NCBI RefSeq assembly: GCF_900302455.1
Contig: NZ_ONZG01000012.1
Coordinates: 62,001 to 126,000, forward strand
Direction: 5' to 3'
Origin: Falsiruegeria mediterranea M17
GTDB lineage: Bacteria > Pseudomonadota > Alphaproteobacteria > Rhodobacterales > Rhodobacteraceae
Length of the DNA stretch: 64,000 nt
Shown here: one piece after another, positions 51,273 through 64,000 of the stretch
Layout: every line of letters begins with the position of its first letter
How positions within the stretch are numbered: position 1 is the first letter of the stretch
Program-made: the position numbers and the translations under genes
The notes under the pieces: model-generated
Told to the model about the DNA's origin: nothing
Databases searched by the model: none
The model's input: the letters and a program-made list of their open reading frames with translations, nothing else

Positions 51273-53336
51273 ATGGGTCGAGATCCCCGTTACGACATTC
51301 TCTTTGAACCGATCCAGATTGGTCCGGTCACAGCACCGAACCGTTTTTTCCAAGTACCTCATTGCACCGGTATGGGGTGGCAATATCCACGAACGCTTGC
51401 GGCGATGCGCAAGGTCAAGGCGCAAGGCGGCTGGGGAGTGGTCTGCACGGAATACAACTCGATCCATCCGTCTTCGGATGACCTGCCACACCCTTATGCG
51501 TCCCTTTGGGATGACAGCGATGTCCGCGCCCATACTCTCATGACGGACGCCGTGCACGAATACGGAAGCCTGGCAGGGGCTGAGCTTTGGTATGGCGGTG
51601 CGAACGCGAACAACTTGTTTTCGCGATTGCCGGGTATGGACGTCGACAGCTTTCCAAACGCTAAGGGGCACCCTTATCAAACCCGCGCGATGGACAAGCA
51701 GGACATCAAGGACCTGCGCCGGTGGCATCGCAAAGCGGCGCTCAGGGCGCGAGAGGCGGGTTTTGATGTGGTTTATGTCTACGCAACACACGGCTACCTG
51801 ATTTCGAATTTTCTGAACCCGCGCGTGAACACACGTAGCGACGAATACGGCGGCAGCCTGGAAAACCGGGTGCGTCTGACGCGCGAATTGATCGAAGAGA
51901 CCAAGGAAGCAGTGGGCGATCGCTGCGCGGTTGCAGTGCGGTTTTCGGCGGATGAAGAGATTGGCGAGGACGGCCAGCCGATTTTCGGTGAACGCCGCGA
52001 GATGTTTGAAAGGCTCGCGGACCTCCCGGACCTCTGGGACGTCAACATTGCTGATTATTCGCTTGAAATGGGTGTGTCGCGCTTCGTCAAAGAAGGCGCG
52101 CTGGAGCCCTATATGCAGTGGGTCAAATCGGTGACGGACAAGCCGGTGGTCACTGTGGGTCGCTTTACCTCGCCCGATACGATGGTCAGCCAGGTTCGCC
52201 GAGGCATCACCGACTTCATCGGCGCGGCGCGGCCCTCGATTGCTGATCCTTACTTGCCAAAGAAAATCGAACAGGGTCGACTGTCCGCCATACGTGAGTG
52301 CATTGGTTGCAATTTGTGCTACGCCAGTGACTCCATCGGTGTGCCACTGCGCTGTACGCAGAACCCAACGATGGGAGAGGAGTGGCGCAAGGATTGGCAC
52401 CCCGAGATCATCAAGAAAAAAACTTCGGAAGCCCGTGTTTTGATTGTTGGCGCAGGTGCAGCCGGTTTGGAAGCTGCCCGCGCCCTTGGTGAACGCGGGT
52501 ATGAAGTTATGTTGGCCGAAGCCTCTCGTGAGATCGGTGGACGTATTGCACGCGAAGCATCTTTGCCTGGGATGAGCGAATACATCCGGGTCAAGGATTA
52601 CCGCGAGCAGCAACTGCTCGAAATGCCCAACGTTGAAATCTTCCGCGAAAGTCGCCTAACCGTTGATGACGTGATCTCGGTCGAGGCAGACCATGTTGCA
52701 ATTGCAACGGGCGCGAGGTGGCGAAAAGAATACTACGATGACGAATGCTTTCGCCCGATCGCGCGTGGCGAGGCTCTGACCCGCGTGTTCACGCCTGACG
52801 ACATCATGGATGGAAACCTGCCAAACGGGCCCACCTTGATTTTCGATGGTGATGGCTACTACATGGCAAGTGTCATCGCAGAACGGATACGTGCTGATGG
52901 GCATGCCGTCACCTTGGTTACACCATCCGATAGCGTGTCGGATTGGGCCGGAAAGACATCCGAAAGGTGGCGTATTCGAACGCAATTGCACCGACTCGGC
53001 ATCGACATTCTTCCCTCACACAGTTTGACACATTTTTTGGGCGATGAGGCCTCTTTGAACTGCATCTACAGTGGTCGCGAAACAAAGCTGCCAGTCCAGA
53101 ACATTGTGATGGTCACAGCCCGAAAGCCAAATGAGGGTTTGTACAAGGCGCTCTGTCTTCGCTTAGAAAACGAGAAACGACCCTTCAGCCTGACACGGAT
53201 TGGGGATTGTGAGGCGCCTGGGATCATCGCAGCGGCTGTCTATGCTGGCCACCGATACGCCCAAGAGTTGGAATGCGAAGTGGATCTGGACATTCCACTT
53301 GTGCACGATCGTATCGATGTCGGTTCCAAGGGATAG
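51273..53336 (+). CDS. trimethylamine dehydrogenase-like FMN/[4Fe-4S]/NAD(P) flavoprotein
   Basis: A 687-residue enzyme of the TMADH/DMADH/histamine dehydrogenase family. Its N-terminal old-yellow-enzyme barrel has Cys31 in VPHCTGMG, matching the cysteine that binds FMN covalently in TMADH (Cys30). The [4Fe-4S] ligands are in CIGCNLC then Cys in PLRCTQN. The C-terminal part has a nucleotide-binding motif VLIVGAGAAGLEAARALGERG. Tyr61 (TEYNSIHP) matches TMADH Tyr60. The TMADH Trp355 position (SRWEIG) appears as ASDSIG, so the aromatic amine pocket is altered. The substrate could be a di- or trimethylated amine or an N-methyl amino acid such as N-methylproline. The TetR gene upstream is the likely regulator. 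Confidence 0.85.
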   Translation: MGRDPRYDILFEPIQIGPVTAPNRFFQVPHCTGMGWQYPRTLAAMRKVKAQGGWGVVCTEYNSIHPSSDDLPHPYASLWDDSDVRAHTLMTDAVHEYGSLAGAELWYGGANANNLFSRLPGMDVDSFPNAKGHPYQTRAMDKQDIKDLRRWHRKAALRAREAGFDVVYVYATHGYLISNFLNPRVNTRSDEYGGSLENRVRLTRELIEETKEAVGDRCAVAVRFSADEEIGEDGQPIFGERREMFERLADLPDLWDVNIADYSLEMGVSRFVKEGALEPYMQWVKSVTDKPVVTVGRFTSPDTMVSQVRRGITDFIGAARPSIADPYLPKKIEQGRLSAIRECIGCNLCYASDSIGVPLRCTQNPTMGEEWRKDWHPEIIKKKTSEARVLIVGAGAAGLEAARALGERGYEVMLAEASREIGGRIAREASLPGMSEYIRVKDYREQQLLEMPNVEIFRESRLTVDDVISVEADHVAIATGARWRKEYYDDECFRPIARGEALTRVFTPDDIMDGNLPNGPTLIFDGDGYYMASVIAERIRADGHAVTLVTPSDSVSDWAGKTSERWRIRTQLHRLGIDILPSHSLTHFLGDEASLNCIYSGRETKLPVQNIVMVTARKPNEGLYKALCLRLENEKRPFSLTRIGDCEAPGIIAAAVYAGHRYAQELECEVDLDIPLVHDRIDVGSKG

Positions 53337-53371
53337 CCGGTTTGGACCACAGCCCGCCTACCGCTCGGTTG

Positions 53372-54187
53372 TTAGTTTTCGACACCAAAAGTGACTTTGC
53401 ACCGGTGGCCGGCGGGGATCTTCAAATCCGGATTGTCTAGCCGCAATTGCAATCCAAAGGTTCCGCTGGCAACATCAAAGACCCGGTCAATACGAGAAAC
53501 TTTAGCCGGGTAAGCCCCATCTACCGGAGCAGCCGGTTCTACCTGGGCGATTTCACCCAAAGAGACAGAGTTGTATTCCCGTACGGGCAAAAAGGAGACG
53601 ACTTCCAAAGGGTCAAGTTGAACGATTGTCGCGATGCTGCCTTCCAAAGGAAGGTATTCGCCATTGTCAAAGTACCGTTTCAGAATGACCCCATCTATCG
53701 GACTGCGAATTTCCAACAGGGAAAGGCTCGCCTTGGCTCGGGTCAGTTCTTCCTGTGCCACTCGACGTGCCAACTCGGCCCGGGCCAGAAGTGATCTGTT
53801 TGCGTCCACTGAAGATTGGATTTCTTCCAGCACTCCGTGAGACACGACTCCCCGGTCCAGCAAGGTTTGGGTGCGTTCCAGGCGCCCCTCCAGAAACTCC
53901 AATTGGGCTCGCTGGGCTTCGATTTCCGATGTGTCGCCAGCTCGGAGTTCCAGCATCTGTACGGTCGCGCGTTGAATCGTTGACTCGAGCCGCGCGAGAA
54001 CCTGGCCTTTTTCAACCTGTTCACCGGGTTCAAAAAACACCTCTGAAACGACGCCGCCGGTGGGGCCGGCGACATCCACTGTTTCAGACGGGTCGATCAC
54101 GCAATCATAGACCTTGGCGGCCAGGGGCGCGCTGGCCAGTGCGGCCATAATTGACAGTGCGGCCCCTGCTATTGTCCGGAAAGTCAG
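53372..54187 (-). CDS. HlyD-type periplasmic adaptor (membrane fusion) protein
   Basis: About 271 residues. It opens with a signal-like hydrophobic stretch (FRTIAGAALSIMAALASAPLAA). The biotinyl-lipoyl half-motif VAGPTGGVVSEVFFEPGEQVEKGQVLARLES follows, then a coiled-coil hairpin (LRAGDTSEIEAQRAQLEFLEGRLERTQTLL to ANRSLLARAELARRVAQEELTRAKASL). The second lipoyl part is IRSPIDGVILKRYFDNGEYL, and beta-barrel strands end the protein. No ATG, GTG or TTG precedes the signal stretch without a long overlap into sapC. The first in-frame codon is CTG 54187 overlapping the sapC stop; ATG 54148 would clip the signal. The start is uncertain. It likely joins an export system for the divergent giant protein, though no transporter gene is in the window. 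Confidence 0.72.
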   Translation of the reverse strand: MTFRTIAGAALSIMAALASAPLAAKVYDCVIDPSETVDVAGPTGGVVSEVFFEPGEQVEKGQVLARLESTIQRATVQMLELRAGDTSEIEAQRAQLEFLEGRLERTQTLLDRGVVSHGVLEEIQSSVDANRSLLARAELARRVAQEELTRAKASLSLLEIRSPIDGVILKRYFDNGEYLPLEGSIATIVQLDPLEVVSFLPVREYNSVSLGEIAQVEPAAPVDGAYPAKVSRIDRVFDVASGTFGLQLRLDNPDLKIPAGHRCKVTFGVEN

Positions 54188-54984
54188 TTGATTGCCGCCG
54201 CTTCGGGGTCGTCCGCAGGCTCGCCCGTCTGTTCCACGGCATCGCCGTCCAGCTCCGCAGTTTCGATTGAGGTCGCCTTGTTCAACATGTCTCGGAAATG
54301 ACGCAGTGACGCCAGATGTAAGTAAATGCACTCGAGCTCATCCTTGCTGCACAATTCCGAGAGCGTATCGCCAGGAAGGGCCTTGAGTTTTTCCCGGTCG
54401 ATCACTTGAAAACCCCCGAGGGTACGGCTCTCTCCCTCAGGCAGCGTAAATTGAGCCTGCATTGGTGTCAGCAGATCCAATTCTACCAGCCGTTTGCAAA
54501 ACGACTGCGTGCGCGCAAATCCAGCCTGATAATCTTGTAGGAACTTGAGCAGGGACTTCAGATATACGGTTTGCTCACCCTCGGAATCGAATAGCCGCTC
54601 GCCGCGCCCTTCGCGGTTCGCACCTTCATATTCTTCGTCCAGCAACAGTGTGAATTGGTTCTTTTCCTCATCAAGGGAAAAGATGAACGGATAGCGTCGT
54701 GCGAATGCCGGGATATAGGTGCCGCTCCACTGCCCATCTTGGTCGACTGCCAGGTTCTCGTCATTGCGGGTGCCGACGATAATGGCGGGAACCGTATCAT
54801 CTCCGACGCCTGCAAAAACGATCGGATGATCGCTGGCAGCGGGGCCAAATTCCAGCGCGGTGACAGGGATCGAGTTGGTCTTGCTGGCAAAAGAATACGA
54901 CTTTCCCGTGCTGATTGACAGGTCGCCGTGCCGCTGCGCGCTGACTGGAACAGCCGTAGAATAGAACAGTTGTTGAACAGGCAT
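54184..54984 (-). CDS. SapC family protein
   Basis: A 266-residue SapC-like protein. The family start MPVQQLFYSTAVPVSAQRHGDLSI is followed by YSFASKTNSIPVTALEFGPAASDHPIVFAG. GENLAVDQDGQW-like and TYIPAFARRYPFIFS segments come next, with a Glu/Asp-rich C-terminal tail. ATG 54984 follows GGAGAGGG; the frame extends 12 residues further. SapC was named from an S-layer operon of Campylobacter; its biochemical role is not known. It lies directly before the HlyD-like gene, and both are divergent from the giant LEPR-XLL gene, which suggests a shared surface-protein function. Confidence 0.82.
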   Translation of the reverse strand: MPVQQLFYSTAVPVSAQRHGDLSISTGKSYSFASKTNSIPVTALEFGPAASDHPIVFAGVGDDTVPAIIVGTRNDENLAVDQDGQWSGTYIPAFARRYPFIFSLDEEKNQFTLLLDEEYEGANREGRGERLFDSEGEQTVYLKSLLKFLQDYQAGFARTQSFCKRLVELDLLTPMQAQFTLPEGESRTLGGFQVIDREKLKALPGDTLSELCSKDELECIYLHLASLRHFRDMLNKATSIETAELDGDAVEQTGEPADDPEAAAIN

Positions 54985-55126
54985 AGATAGTCGCCCTCTC
55001 CTAGCAAATATTGTTTCCAAATTTCAGGCTTTTGGGGCCCTTTTAATAAAGAGTAGCCAAAAGGCAGTGAACTGTCTAAGCTTTATAAAAGTTTACGCAA
55101 AAAGACTATTCATCCAGAGAACTTAA

Positions 55127-64000
<8,874 letters not shown>

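Overview
The window looks like marine Roseobacter-group DNA (Alphaproteobacteria, Rhodobacteraceae). The coding sequences are GC-rich and roseobacter-type. They include a malate-CoA ligase pair with a hydroxypyruvate-reductase-like gene, NadQ-type control of nadABC, many methylated-amine and polyamine flavoenzymes, BetI-like TetR regulators, a group III truncated haemoglobin and a giant LEPR-XLL surface protein. Naming is by recognition of protein families and motifs; no database search was run.

Layout. 1-3820: the tail of a class V aminotransferase, then mtkA-mtkB-hydroxyacid dehydrogenase in one translationally coupled operon (serine-cycle type C1 assimilation). 3857-7995: a metal-type MerR regulator, a WGR-like small protein, two PuuB/DadA-type FAD oxidoreductases and a truncated haemoglobin. 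8044-13877: a 1071-residue self-sufficient reductive-dehalogenase fusion divergent from a DeoR/GlpR regulator and glpD, with three helically phased TTCGAAA motifs between them. 13952-16285: Tex.

16.7-23.3 kb is a replication and partition module. It has a degenerate subtilase-like protein, a plasmid-type replication initiator, an origin with five GGTACC iterons at an exact 22-bp period, a perfect DnaA box beside AT-rich DNA, and parAB. Four copies of a GTTTCG-N3-CGAAAC palindrome lie in rep, the intergenic region, parA and parB, and look like centromere sites. The window is therefore probably part of a large plasmid or chromid rather than the main chromosome. The NAD biosynthesis block (nadQ, nadABC, 24.7-29.1 kb), with its operator-bearing promoter, sits right beside it.

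29.2-53.3 kb is an amine catabolism region. It holds a monoamine oxidase, an 82-residue protein and a Rieske oxygenase in one operon; a divergent polyamine-type ABC transporter with its own TetR; a dimethylglycine/sarcosine dehydrogenase-like protein; an N-methyltransferase; a class III aminotransferase; a GcvT-like protein; two tandem phytoene-desaturase-like oxidoreductases; two more TetR regulators; a MATE exporter; another FAD oxidoreductase; and a trimethylamine-dehydrogenase-like enzyme. A recurring 16-mer (YTGAAY...TTCAR) sits upstream of several units and suggests a shared TetR regulon. A different 32-bp palindrome serves the regulator at 46617.

53.4-64.0 kb: an HlyD-like periplasmic adaptor and a SapC protein are divergent from a giant LEPR-XLL repeat protein. 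That reading frame stays open for 2939 codons to the window edge.
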